Origin: Onchidella celtica
Taxonomy: Eukaryota; Mollusca; Gastropoda; Systellommatophora; Onchidiidae
NCBI GenBank assembly: GCA_963931925.1
Contig: OZ007574.1
Location: 39,674,438-39,738,437 of the forward strand
Direction of reading: 5' to 3'
Length of the DNA stretch: 64,000 nucleotides
The notes under the pieces are model-generated. The model was not told where the DNA came from. It did no database searches and worked only from the letters and a program-made list of their open reading frames with translations. Shown here one piece after another: positions 23,201 to 34,592 of the stretch (its first letter is position 1; each line of letters opens with the position of its first letter). The translations under genes were made by a program, and so were the position numbers.

Positions 23201-23429
23201 TAATAAAACTATGATTTTGAAAGGGGAAAGGGGGGACAGATAGCACAAAACACTGGATGACAGTTTCCAGTATGTACATTGTATTTACCACTCACTGCTT
23301 CAGACATTCCAACTATCTGCCGCTAATTTATCCCTGACTGTGTAAAACAAAAAGTCTACACACTGAGAGGCCACCATTCCCCGCAAACTCAGCAGTTCAT
23401 GCTGGGAGGACAAAAAGGAGAAACAAACA

Positions 23430-23725
23430 GAAGAAAAACGCGCGGCCGTCCGTCCGTCCGTCCGTCCGGCCAATGGGACACAGATTTTAACCGCAAAGCG
23501 CTGAACCCACCCCCGCCCCGCCAGCGTCCCAGCTGCTTGCCCACCGCGCCGCCCGTTGGCTGACTGACGGACGGACTGACGAGACCACCACCACCACCTC
23601 ACCCACCCACCACCACCACCAAAGAGTGGGGTGCTCGTGAGGCCAAGGTCAGCGCGACCCGCGACCACCTTGCGCCTCCCACCACTGCTACCGCCGGGCC
23701 GCGCAGGGCGGCGCTTTTCACTGTT
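23430..23725. promoter_or_regulatory. CpG-rich block, candidate promoter
   Basis: The stretch is GC-rich with many CpGs, a CCGT repeat, a CCAAT box (GGCCAATGGG near 23469), and a GC-box-like CCCCGCCCCGCC. It sits in otherwise AT-rich, repeat-laden DNA. No exon or TATA box was identified on either side, so the direction is unknown. Confidence 0.4.
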
Positions 23726-23929
23726 GCTTATTTATTCCAGGGTATATTATAAATAACAATGATAAAATTATTTTGTACTGTCAGTATACTTTACAATGTC
23801 AGCGTGACTTCGAGAGAGAGAGAGAGAGGGAGGGAGGAGATTCGTTATGCGCTTGACCTAGCGGCTTGGTGTGTAAACTGTGTAGTCCCCACTGCTCGTC
23901 ACACTGACTGTGCGATAGTAATGGTGCGG

Positions 23930-24450
23930 CTTGTCAATGTGTGCTGGGTGCAGGTGTGTGCAGTAGACAAAACGTTAATTTGTCCCCATTGTTTTAAATT
24001 CAAGTGTGTGTTGTCTACTGGGGCCCCGAAATGGGGCGGGGGTGAGACTTTGAAAGGTGGGGGGATTTGGGCTCCCCTATCTGCCGGTCTAACTGTGGAC
24101 GGTAGGTCTTGTCAACGTGTGCTAGGTGCAGGTGTGTGTAGTTGACAGGACGTTAGGTCTCCTTGTCTAGAGACAGTGTGCATGTAACTGGAGGTGAAAA
24201 GAAGGGAGGGGGGGGGGAGACTAGGAGGACATGAGGCAGGGGTTGCCCCCCCCCCGCCCCCCTTGTCTGACTGAGTGACTGAAGGACTTGTCAACGTGTG
24301 CTGTGTGCAGGTGTGTGTAGTAGAATAGAAAGGACGTTAAACATTGTCCCCTTGTCTTGAACATGTATGTGTTTGTGTCGGAGGTGAAAAGGGGGGGGGG
24401 TGGTGTGGGTAACAAACACACAGGAGACTTTAAAAGGGGGAAGGGATGGG
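23930..24450. repeat. 179-bp tandem repeat, about 2.9 copies
   Basis: CTTGTCAA(T/C)GTGTGCT starts at 23930, 24108 and 24287, spacings of 178 and 179. Each unit contains GTGCAGGTGTGTG, GACGTTA or ACGTTA, TTGTC, and a G-rich end with GAGACTTT or AGACTAGG. Confidence 0.8.
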
Positions 24451-25051
24451 GGGGGTGATGTGTATAATTCAGTACGATAAAATAAAGTAAAACCTAAAAC
24501 GCTTACACGGCTGGCATGCTGTTGTCCTGAAAAACACAACGGGGGCTGGCAAAGAGAGCACAGCAGTAACACGCGTGTTAGCTTTCGACAAGACCAAAAA
24601 TTTCGCTACTTCTGCCCTCTTTAGTGACTCTAGCCTATACAGTTCTGGACAGGTGTGGCCGCCAGTTCACAAATTTAAAAGTCTTAGTAAAATATGGAGC
24701 TCGGGATTGGGCTGACAAGTTACAATTCGACTGATCTCGCTTCAGTTTAGTACCCCACAAAATTACCTCAGCTCACCACAGAGCCTCCCAGAGCTCATAA
24801 TTACAACCCTGATCTATTTGAGGGAGGAAGGCCGAAAAAGAAAATAGAACGCAAAACGCCAATTAAACTCTTTAAAATTTTCTAAAAACTGCAATAATTT
24901 TGCTTTTCTTTCAAGGGCCGCACTAATGCATGAAGATGCACAGCACTTATAGAAACAAAATAATGAGACTTACCAGTAAGCTGATGAAAAGGCACACAAA
25001 ACTAAAAGCCCGCGGCACTCCAACATCCGAAAACTATATTTCAGTGCAGGA
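24451..25051. other. Non-coding DNA
   Basis: No gene or repeat partner was recognised. Confidence 0.45.
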
Positions 25052-25090
25052 AAACAAACAAACAAACAAACAAACAAACACACACACACA

Positions 25091-25138
<48 letters not shown>
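25052..25138. repeat. Compound microsatellite: AAAC, CA, CT, AT
   Basis: Four different simple repeats follow directly one after another, ending in an AT run. Confidence 0.95.
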
Positions 25139-25140
<2 letters not shown>

Positions 25141-25394
25141 CACAAAGGCCCTCGGCCAACGAGGTTCGCACTTTCTTCCCCAAGGGCTCTCAGCTGGTGC
25201 TTCTTCTCTATCTTTCAATGAAAGTCTACAGCACTAAAAACAATGGTCCCTGGACGGGGGGATCAAGTGGGAAAAAACACAAAAAGGAGGCTCAATGAAA
25301 GCATACGTGCATCCTTGCTCAATCCCCACCAAAGCTTTTCCTAGCGTACAATGAAATTTCTTTTCCCTATGTATTTCTTTCTTTCTTTCTATCT

Positions 25395-25925
25395 ATAATT
25401 TACGGCCCATCCATAAAAGACACGCGCCCGATTTTGGCGATTTTTGCACCCTCCCCCCCCCCCTCAATGTACACTTTTCATAATATGCTTGGCATCAATC
25501 CCCGCCCCTCCCCCATGTTTCCCCTCAGTGCCAGCAATCAAAATGACTTGGATGAAACCTTGGATGTTTGAAGACTTCCAGTTGCATTTTGGCATGTGTA
25601 CAATTTCACTGTTAAATGAGATACATAGCCTTTAGTCCACTTTGATTAAAAAAAAAAAATGCCATATAATTTATTCATAAGCCTGTAAACTTATTCTGTT
25701 GGAAAAGAAAAAGTCTATAAAACCCGATTTCTTTTTTTCATACTCTTGTACTTTAACAATATTAAAAAGTGTCATGTATGCTCCCCCCTGAACCCCCCCC
25801 CCCCTTCCCCATATGGACGCTTTTTATTACGCCCCCCCCCCCTCCCCACATTACCCCATCTGTACGTATGTAACTTTATGAACCTCTCATGGCAACACAC
25901 TTTTCTTATTTGGCCCCTCGATCCT
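25395..25925. repeat. Probable dispersed repeat with several poly-C tracts
   Basis: C tracts at about 25450, 25790 and 25832 alternate with short unique segments containing CATATGGACGC and TTTTTATTACG. Poly-C-rich MITE-like repeats of this look are common in invertebrates; I found no full partner in the window. Confidence 0.35.
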
Positions 25926-26033
25926 GTATCCACAGTGTTCACTCGAAGTAGAAGTCCCACTGTCATCATAACACTGTAACGTTATGGGTTGAAGTTTTCT
26001 GCTCTTTGTTTTGCTAAGTGGGGTCGGGGGACA

Positions 26034-26576
26034 AATTGTGAGTGTGCAGGAGAAAACCCACAATATGTCGCAAACATGACATTTTGATTTCTGTACACAT
26101 AATAAAAGGTAAGACATTTCTGATAAATTGAAGTCAGTGACCCCCCTAAAACAAGATTTTGAGAAAACGGCATTTAATCCTAAAAGTGGCAATAGCTAAT
26201 TGACCCATTAATATTGGAGTAATTGCTGTTAGGAGACCGTAGTCTAATAACTAAGCCGTTATAGAGATCATAGTGAGTAGTGTTCACTGCTCATCTACAG
26301 TTTACCCTGTCACATGCCACGGTCCGATAAACAACAGCCAAGTCGGAAGTTTTTGGATCTTGTTAGGAGACCGTAGTCTAATTACAAAGCCTTTATAGAG
26401 ATCATAGTGAGTAGTGTTCACTGCTCGTCTACAGTTTACCCTGTAACATGCCACGGTCCCCTAAGCAACAGCCAAGTTGGAAGTTTGTGTCGGACCCATA
26501 TTTTCACTTCAAAGCCGTTTTTCTCAAAATCAGCTCTTTCGACATATTGTGGGTTTTCTCATGTACACTCACAATT
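26034..26576. mobile_element. Terminal-inverted-repeat MITE (family M2), copy with internal duplication
   Basis: The element spans 26038-26572. The left end is GTGAGTGTGCAGGAGAAAAC and the right end is its near inverse, GTTTTCTCATGTACACTCAC. The flanks are AATT on both sides (26034-26037 and 26573-26576), a candidate 4-bp duplication. A block of 134 bp starting GTTAGGAGACCGTAGTCTAA is present twice in tandem (26228 and 26362). The copy at 36537 has it once, in opposite orientation. Confidence 0.82.
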
Positions 26577-27036
26577 AACACCAGGGCTCCCTTGCACAAA
26601 ACCCACTTTTATCCAACATGTGCTTAAAAGGAGTACTTGCTTAAACGGAAATAGGGACTCAATTCTACATACATGTAGTTATTATGTCATCGGATGGTTA
26701 AAATTTATACGTACTCTCTATCTCTGTCATTCACAACCTCCCCTCTACGGTGGGTAGAAGAGAAAAAACCATATACCTTGAAAGTCAACGAGCAAGATGG
26801 ACAGAAAAGTACAAGGTAATAGAAAAATAATAGAAAAACATGAAGGATGAATAAATAATTGTATTGAACCACATGGAAGTGCACATGATGGAGGCCACAA
26901 AACGGTGGTTGGGCAGTAACGCACCTCGCATTTCGGCCAGGAGAAACAGACGGGCAGGCAGACTGACAGACAAACAAGCCGGCGGGGCAGGCAGACATGC
27001 AGGTAGTGAGAGGGACAGGCAGACGAACGGACGGGG

Positions 27037-27037
<1 letters not shown>
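26577..27037. other. Non-coding DNA
   Basis: No gene is seen. Confidence 0.45.
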
Positions 27038-27088
<51 letters not shown>

Positions 27089-27103
27089 TACACTGACAAG
27101 TAA

Positions 27104-27156
<53 letters not shown>

Positions 27157-27166
27157 CACTGACAAG

Positions 27167-27250
<84 letters not shown>

Positions 27251-27385
27251 CACTGACAAGTAGATACATAGATAGATAGATAGACACTGACAAGTAGATA
27301 CATAGATAGATAGATAGATAGATAGATAGAATGACAAATAGACAGACAGACAGGTAGATAGATGGATAGATAGTAGTAGATAGAT
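27038..27385. repeat. GATA array with CACTGACAAGTA interruptions
   Basis: Runs of GATA are divided by CACTGACAAGTA at about 27090, 27157, 27251 and 27286, giving higher-order units. The long minus-strand frames rich in SIYL are translations of GATA repeats, not proteins. Confidence 0.95.
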
Positions 27386-27884
27386 AGAGGGGAAAACCAC
27401 AGCATAGACACACGACCGATACTGGAATTTCCATCGATGCAAAACTGGCTGACCTACGCACGCGACTCTCTCCTCTTCCCCCCCCCCTTCCACCCCCCCC
27501 CCCAGCCCTTTTCCCCGCGACACACACCCACCCACCCACAAAAAATGCCTCTAATACAATTAAAACTAGAAAGAGAGCAAACAAGACAGGAAGAAACTCA
27601 GAATGAGGGAAGGAAAGCAAGAAAGAAAAATGAATGCAGAATGGAAGGGCAGAGTAGACTGACAAAAACAAATGGAAAAAAAAAACGAGGAACAGAAAGA
27701 TGGAAAGAGTGGGCCGCACGTCATGATGTACTGTACACAATGTAATTCTAAGCACATGCCGATATAATCAATACCGAGGTATGAGTCACACCTTTTGAGC
27801 AAGGCCCCGCGACTACCCGGCCAAGAGGAGAGCTGGAGAGAATGCTGATTTCACCCCGTTTGCCGGCTCAGCAGCCCGTTCTGG
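27386..27884. other. Non-coding DNA with two C tracts
   Basis: C tracts at 27479-27487 and 27496-27504. A purine-rich strand follows. No gene is seen. Confidence 0.5.
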
Positions 27885-28655
27885 CCGAAATAAATCATGC
27901 TGACTCGGACGGATGCATTATTCCGGCGGGCGCTGGGGCACAGTGGTTAGGGAGCTCAACCCGGGGACGAGATGCCCCCACGTTCGAATCCACCAAAGTA
28001 ACGTATGCTGACTAGGACTGATCCACTGCTTTGTGAGCATTGTGGCACAGCGGTTAGAGAGCTCAACGCGGGGACGAGATGCCCCCACGTTCGAATCCAC
28101 CAAAGTAACGTATGCTGACTAGGACTGATCCATTGCTTTGTGAGCATTGTGGCACAGCGGTTAGAGAGCTCAACGCGGGGACGAGATGCCCCCACGTTCG
28201 AATCCACCAAAGTAACGTATGCTGACTAGGACTGATCCATTGCTTTGTGAGCATTGTGGCACAGCTGTTAGAGAGCTCAACGCGGGGACGAGGTGCCCCA
28301 CGTTCGAATCCACCAAAGTAAAGTATACCCATGAAGACAGGTCCATTGCTAAGCGAACACGGTGGCGCAGACTTAGTATAGGGAGCTGAACCCTGGGACG
28401 AGATGGCCCAAGTTCGAATCCACCAAAAATAGGCCATGCTGACTAGTACGGATCCATTGAGCACTGAGGCGCAATGATTAGAGAGTTTACCCAGGACGAG
28501 ATGGCCAAGGTTCGAAGCCCCACCCCTCCAAAAACAACATTAAGTTGACAAGGACAGATCCATTGTTAGGCGGGCACTGTGGTCCAATGGTTAGAGCGGG
28601 GACGAGATGCCCCAGGTTCGACTCCTCCCATGTAATTCATGCTGAACAGGTCATT
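27885..28655 (+). repeat. Tandem array of seven tRNA-like units, period about 107 bp
   Basis: Each unit has an A box (TGGCACAGCGGTTAGAG in units 2-3) about 45 bases before a B box (GTTCGAATCC; perfect GGTTCGACTCC in the last unit), then a spacer with GTATGCTGACTAGGACTGAT and a few bases more. B boxes start near 27981, 28088, 28195, 28301, 28411, 28509 and 28615. Units 2-4 are almost identical; units 1 and 5-7 are diverged. The A/B geometry is that of an internal Pol III promoter. No unit folds into a convincing full tRNA, so this looks like a tandemly amplified SINE head. Confidence 0.85.
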
Positions 28656-29425
28656 GTGAGCCGAGAGCCGCGAAAGACTTGATCAATCCGGACAAACCGG
28701 ACTTGATTAAATCTGTGCCCTGTGAGTAGTTTACAAAATAACAGACGGCAAAAGATAACTAGTAAAACAATATTGAGGGTTTCGGTTTGGATGTTCAGTA
28801 AGTGCAGAACGAAGCTCATCAGATTCTGAGATGCAGAAACAGGGCTGACATTACGTGCCAAGACACTTTCCCCTCCCCCAACTCCCACCCCCTTTCCACC
28901 ATCAACCTAAAGGAAATTGCCCATTGGAAGCCACAAAAGAATATATATTATATATAATAAATTCAGAATGTTGAAAACACTGCTTATACTTATTCAGAAC
29001 TTTGAAAACACACTGTTTGCTGTTCGTATAGGTCTAGATCATTCTGTTTCCCCACGCCTTGTGCACACAAAGACCTGCCCTAATGGGTTTAGCATGTTGT
29101 AAACAGGGGCCATCGGTAATCCTGCCATGGCTGCTCGTTCTCCAGGGGTTAAAATTTTAATGTTCTCTTTCAGGTCCATTTCATTCATTGGCCGTGTCAA
29201 TGTTGAGGTCCTCTTCTTCCTTTAAGTAAGTTTCCCCCCCCCCCCCCAATTGAAATTGAATTTATTTTTTATGTCTGTTTCTCCTGTTATAGGCATCGTT
29301 TTTTTCTTTTTTTCATCAATTACTTTTCTTCCTTTATTGAATATGGTTACACAAGAGAGCTTTGGTATTGGGAGACTCGGAGGGTTTCCTGAAGTCTTTA
29401 TACGACGTATAATATTGCATGGGCT
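28656..29425. other. Non-coding DNA
   Basis: A C tract lies at 29235-29248. No gene is seen. Confidence 0.45.
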
Positions 29426-29755
29426 GAGAGATAGAGAGAGAGAGGGGGGGGGGAGGGGTAGGGGTAGTGAGAGAGAGAGAGAGCAATGGAGAGAGAAAGA
29501 GAGCAGACATACAGAACAAAAAATAAAGGCGGAAAAAGAACAGAAAGGAAATGATGGACAAACACACACAGAATGTCAATCGGAGAGAGAGTGAGAGAAG
29601 GAGAGAGAGAAAGAGAGACAGAGAGAAAACAGCTGAGAAACAGAGAGAGGACAGATGAGGAACACAGAGAGAGGGAGAGATAGAAAGAGTAGACAGCAGA
29701 GAAACAGAGAGAGAGAGAGAGAGAGAGTGAGGGAGAGAAAGAGACAGACGGAGAG
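29426..29755. repeat. GA-rich imperfect microsatellite
   Basis: GA runs are mixed with ACAGA and GGAGAGA segments. Confidence 0.9.
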
Positions 29756-30829
29756 ACTATGATAGTCAAGGAGAAAAAGAAAAACCGTGCAGCACGCAGA
29801 AGCAACATAAACAATATAATATTTACAGTACAATCACACAAAGTCAAGTGCTCTACGATTGCCTAGTAAAAGCATTCTACTGGTGTTAGAACATAATCAA
29901 TTATGTGCAGTTTCTTAGATCTCAAATGAGTCTGACTGACCCGGGGGGGGGGGGGGGGGGGGGAGAGAGAGAATCCACTCGGTACCCGAAAGCTTGTTCA
30001 CATCATACAAAATTCAGCCCTATGCACTTCTTCAGTTATCCACAATTTTCAACAGGTCATTAAATATATATTTTTCAGTTACAAATGTTTGCAATGAACT
30101 GGTATCCATTCAATGTTTCCTAATAAGTTTTGAAGTTCACATTTCACACCAAAACCGAGACAGAACAGACTTGAATCAGCGCGCCATCCACCTAGATCCT
30201 GGATAATAGTCTAACACAAGGAACTGACCGCGCTACACTGGCCAAGTGCATCTAATACTTCAATATCAATTGGCAATAATGATGTCGTTAAGAATTATGA
30301 TAGAAATTGATTCTGATTTTGAAAAAGATGGCCCAAAACTAAAACAAAAGCAGAACCAGGTTTTTGGGTGCAAATAAACCAGTCTCAAAAACTAGTAAAA
30401 ATGTCTACGTCACTTATCGTCATAATTCAAAGCTATTATTTTCATTTATTTTAGACGTAATGACTAGTAAGTACAATACTTTTTGTTATTGTAATGATAA
30501 AAGAAACAACTGCTATACAAACCCTCGCCCGTCTCCCGCTGTTTTTCTTTTTTTTTAATTATTTTTATTTATTTTCACTATTATTTGGGTTTCTTAAATT
30601 GTCAGCGGAACCGTGTGTGTCTGATACAGAAAGGTCACCATTGTGGGTCACGGAGCTGGCAAGCACGTAGTCAGCAAAATGTCTCTTAATGTGACCCTGA
30701 CTCCACGTTCTGTGGTGTGACCTAATGTGAAGCCAAATGACATGACCAACCGCCTACTTTGGGAATTCTCGCTGCCGTGACACACTCTATTGTGAGATTG
30801 CGACTTGGAGGGAAGCCGAGGGCAGCAAG
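29756..30829. other. Non-coding DNA with a G tract of about 20 bases
   Basis: The G tract (29943-29963) is followed directly by GA repeats. No gene is supported. Confidence 0.5.
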
Positions 30830-30945
30830 GCTAGCTCCTACCATACTCTGCAAAAAAGCCGTGTGCGCAAAAAAAAGCAAAATTTCACAGGAGGCATGAA
30901 AAAAAACAAAAAAACAACAACTTCGCACTGCTCCCCGCTTCATGT
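30830..30945 (+). repeat. Short dispersed repeat, copy 1 (partner at 40318)
   Basis: It shares CAAAATTT, AACAAAAA and TTCGCACTGC(T/G)CCC with 40318-40430. Confidence 0.5.
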
Positions 30946-31724
30946 TACTTCAGATAAAAATATGCCTGTTACTGAGTTTAAAATTCAGTTGTTTTGGGTT
31001 TTTTTTTGCCAACATTCTTCTTACACCTAGCCCTACTGCAACTCACCGCTAATCGGTTTCCATTTAACCTGCTATTGAGTTTACTGAGTTGTGATGTGTT
31101 TAATATGTAATAATGCGTCAGATGTGGGCACCATGTATGTGCTCTTCAATGATCTGTGAAAGAGAATTTTCCCTCATGGGATAATGGAATGATTCTTATT
31201 TTATCTGATCAATTTTTGTTCAATGTCCATTCCGTGGTGATCAATAGTCAATCAAAACTATAACCCAGACAGAGACACGGTGCGAATTGCGGTCTACAAG
31301 TATAACATATTTTTTTTTTAAAGTTAACTTGACCTAGACGGTCTTTTTTTCGTAACGTGGCCGAGAGGTTTGGTCTACCTCTCGTTCACACCCCCCCCCT
31401 CCTCTCCTTCCCCACTCGCTACTACTACTTCATTCTTTCCATTTTCACCCGCTTTCCCCAGGTTCAGTGGCTCAGTGGTCAAAGGCAGATATGATGATTC
31501 ATCATTTTATTCTTCTCATTTTGCGAATCAGTCAAACTGTTAATTAATTCCACCAATTTGACGGTTACTGCCTTTTTTCACTCTAAATTACATTTTTTAA
31601 ATTTTGACAATACAGTCTATCAATCTGAAACGTGCAATTGGGAAGAAAAAATCACGTATTCTCATCACTTAACCTTCGCCTTACATCAAGGGGGAGGGAG
31701 TGGGAGAGATGAATTTTTTATTTA
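30946..31724. other. Non-coding DNA with a retroposon-tail-like motif at 31130-31205
   Basis: GTGCTCTTCAATGATCTGTG then AATTTTCCCTCATGGGATAA resembles 11895-11990. A C tract lies at 31391-31399. Confidence 0.4.
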
Positions 31725-31990
31725 ATTTTGTCCGGGCAGCGGCCTGTTCGGCCTACTCTTTACGAGTTCCAACTGCCAATGTATCTTTTAATGTGCGCAA
31801 CGTGCACACGGGCCCTCCGAATTTTTCGTCCTTATCCGAGAGGACTAGGCACCCGATCCTACCTCCCATAGGATCAGGGGCAGGAAAATATGAGAAAAAT
31901 CCCAAAATTCCAACACGCCTGCACCGATTGGGATTTGAACCCGGTACGTTAGGCATGAGAGGCGAGCACCTTGCCTCTAGACTACCGTCA
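31725..31990 (-). mobile_element. tRNA-derived SINE S1, copy 4
   Basis: On the minus strand the head reads TAGTCTAGAGGCAAGGTGC with a B-box-like GGGTTCAAATCCC, followed by the shared body ending at CCGGGCAAAATTAAAT (about 31725). Confidence 0.85.
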
Positions 31991-32009
31991 AATATTGTGG
32001 CAGTGCACA

Positions 32010-32090
32010 ACGTTTCATAATTAAAATTTATGGTCGTGTCGTCACTGAAGTCTTCGAAGCTTACACGTTCACCCTTTAGCTCAATAATAG
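32010..32090 (-). mobile_element. Fragment of Helitron-like family Y
   Basis: CAACGTTTCATAA, GAAGCTTACACGTTCACCCT and CTCAATAATAGTAA match the 5'-terminal part of the 34172-34592 copy. Confidence 0.45.
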
Positions 32091-32456
32091 TAACGCGAGG
32101 CGACGGGTCTGGAACGCAATAAAATCACTTGTGCGTGTCTCGCCCTCGGGTTAAAAAACCTGACGCTCATAGTGACACTGCATATCTTGATTGTGCTCAC
32201 ATCTGAACTTCTTAGTTTACTTAATGCTCACGACCTATGAGATTAATTATATTGTAATGCTGTCTTGATATCATTTCCATGCCAGGTGATACATCATCAC
32301 AGGTCTCCAGTGAACTGAGTGACTTGGCCTTTAGCAATTCCGAGCCAATTTTAACAGAATTCATTTCTCCAGATAATAATGTGATAAGTTCAACATGCAG
32401 CATGTTAGACTTCCTTCAGGCATAAAATGTGAATGTTAAAAGTTACCGAGGGAAGA
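32091..32456. other. Non-coding DNA
   Basis: No gene is seen. Confidence 0.45.
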
Positions 32457-32458
32457 GG

Positions 32459-32545
<87 letters not shown>
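32457..32545. repeat. GA microsatellite, about 85 bp
   Basis: One of the purest GA runs in the window; a G tract follows at 32552-32561. Confidence 0.95.
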
Positions 32546-32549
<4 letters not shown>

Positions 32550-33404
32550 GAGGGGGGGGGGAGAGAAAGAGGTGTCGGAATCCACCTAACTCCAACCATG
32601 CAGGTTAATCATATAACACAGACTTCTTGACCTTTGCAGGTCTTAATTGTCCTATTATGGACTAGCGAAGCGTCTTCGAGACCTCTTCCATTGCCGTGGG
32701 TCGCAGAGAGCCGAAGTTTTCAAGATTGATGGAGCTCATGTCAAACCAGGTTTTGGTATAGAAAATGTTTAACTCGGAATAACATTTTTGTTTTTTTTTG
32801 TTTTGCATTTTAATTATCTCGGCCGGCCGGGATGGCTGTCAACTTTCCAGACGGCCAAGCGATTAGCCCGTGACGTATGTCTGTTCACTGCAAGTCCCGC
32901 ACACAAGCGCACCATATGAGACTGTGGCACAACTGGTGCCAGGGAGAAAGTCTTCCAAATATGGAAATGGTTCGGTGGGGATAGTTCAGGACCTTAGTTC
33001 TTGAATGTTCCAACTCCATATTTTGCACACTGAGGAATTCGACGTGAAACGTTAGCGGCTTTGGTATTATATGGAGTCTGAACAAATCGGAACTGTGAAA
33101 CACCTTGATAAGTGCCGCAAAGCATTTAAAAGTGTCAAAGTATGCATTTGTTATAGTTCTTCTACATACCAAAAGATCTCCAATTTTTTCAGAAAACGGA
33201 GACAGAATAAACAAGAACTAAGGTCCCGAGTTGTCCTTTGGGCTTTTTATGTACCTATTATTCCATGTGTAGCTCACGTCATTGTCACTTGCTACTGCTT
33301 ACTAGCACCCAGCCCTAAATCCAAATAGTGCCATGGAATATTCCCCATTTTGAGGTTGTAACAAAACGTGAATGCAATGCTGGGCAGGGAGATATTACAT
33401 TAAC
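32546..33404. other. Apparently unique DNA without recognised genes
   Basis: Overlapping open frames on both strands (minus 32885-33214, plus 33071-33328) have normal composition but no recognisable domain. Confidence 0.4.
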
Positions 33405-33600
33405 CCCAGAACGACACAGTTAGCTGCTGGTAGACAAGAAGTGCACACCATACTTTCCCATATTTTCTTCGTAATTCCGGGAAGACCCTACCATACTAGG
33501 CCCTGTCAGACATAGTCAGCGGCTTCTGCAACAGTATTGCTTGGGTGCACATTATGCTGGCAGTACCTGGCTGTGACGTTCAAGGGCTTAGTGTGATAAT
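33405..33600 (+). repeat. Dispersed repeat, copy 2 (partner at 7150)
   Basis: Forward-strand match to the reverse complement of 7165-7380, around GCTGCTGGTAGACAAGAAGT, GGGAAGACCCTACCAT and TGCTGGCAGTA. Confidence 0.7.
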
Positions 33601-34171
33601 ACCCCTGATGGAGAATGTGACCCAGGCCAAAGGTACATCCATCGAGCCCACATGAAGCTGCTTGAAACATCTCTTCTAAACATACTTTGAAGCACTGATT
33701 TCCTGTGTTATTTCACGTTAGAGTGGGAAAGACTGTCCAAAATCACGTTCGCGACTTCTGATCTTCAGTCACGGTCTAATTTCAATTAAAAACCCGACTC
33801 CTAGATCGTTGCGCCACATGCCCGTCAGTTGTTTACGTAAAAGGTATAGCCCACAGTAGATCTAGGTCAAATCTTGACGAGCCGTGTAGTAATGTTACCT
33901 TCGGGTGCAGCTGACCTGGCAGTTAACGCAATGTCACGGCGACCCCACAAGATACTGACTGTGTCAGTCACTAATTCAATCTGACCTAGAGCCTATAGCA
34001 GTTTATAAATATTGAACTGTAGTCTTTTTCCTTGTTTTAAATTCTTAATTATTTTTTTCTTAATTCATAATTTATTATCACCATTTCTGACGATGATTAT
34101 CATTGTCATTATTATTACTATCATTATAATTATTATTACTATCATTGTTACTATTTGTATTATTATTATTA
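33601..34171. other. Non-coding DNA ending in an ATT/ATC microsatellite
   Basis: Bases 34080-34170 are imperfect (ATT)n with CATTATT variants. Confidence 0.55.
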
Positions 34172-34592
34172 CTTGCTGACCCGAGCAAGACAAATCTTGC
34201 GAATTCTTTTGGTAGGAAGCGCAGGGACACATTTAGGCTTAGGTCACCTCAATAACGACACTTGAATTCGATGCAAAGACCAATAAAGCTTGTTAAATCA
34301 TAATTCAGATGTGATTAAATTGATTTTTGACCACCAATGTGTAAGGTGAGGGCGGAGAATGGAATGTTTAGTCATACTTCTCCACTCTTCTCGATGAAAA
34401 TCGGCTCCAAAAAACAAAAAAAATCGTAAATGCACAATATCAAAGACTGAAATTTGTCCAAAATGAATGTGTCCACGTAACAACTTATCGTCAAAGCTTA
34501 ATGCTAGTTCACAAAGTTTCATAACTTTTGGCCACGTAGCCACTGAGTTTCAGATGCTTACATGTTCACTCTCTGGCTCCATTACAGTAAGA
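34172..34592 (-). mobile_element. Non-autonomous Helitron-like element, family Y, best hairpin
   Basis: Near the minus-strand 3' end is a hairpin GCAAGACAAATCTTGC (6-bp stem, 4-base loop) seven bases from a degenerate CTAG (CTTG on plus). The opposite end reads GA|T at 34591-34593, that is A|TC on the minus strand. The interior shares patches with 3347-3734. It is non-coding. Confidence 0.6.

Noticed and set aside
26705..27755. Long minus-strand open frames of 200-340 codons
   Set aside because: Translations of the GATA array (SIYL repeats) and CT-rich flanks; no protein domain.
27927..28640. tRNA gene cluster
   Set aside because: Promoter boxes are present but no unit forms a convincing cloverleaf or keeps a paired acceptor stem.
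30150..30260. tRNA-SINE head on the minus strand
   Set aside because: Weak A-box-like and B-box-like words, but spacing and body are not convincing.
32885..33328. Open frames of 109 (minus) and 85 (plus) codons overlapping each other
   Set aside because: No recognisable motif; opposite-strand overlap suggests chance.
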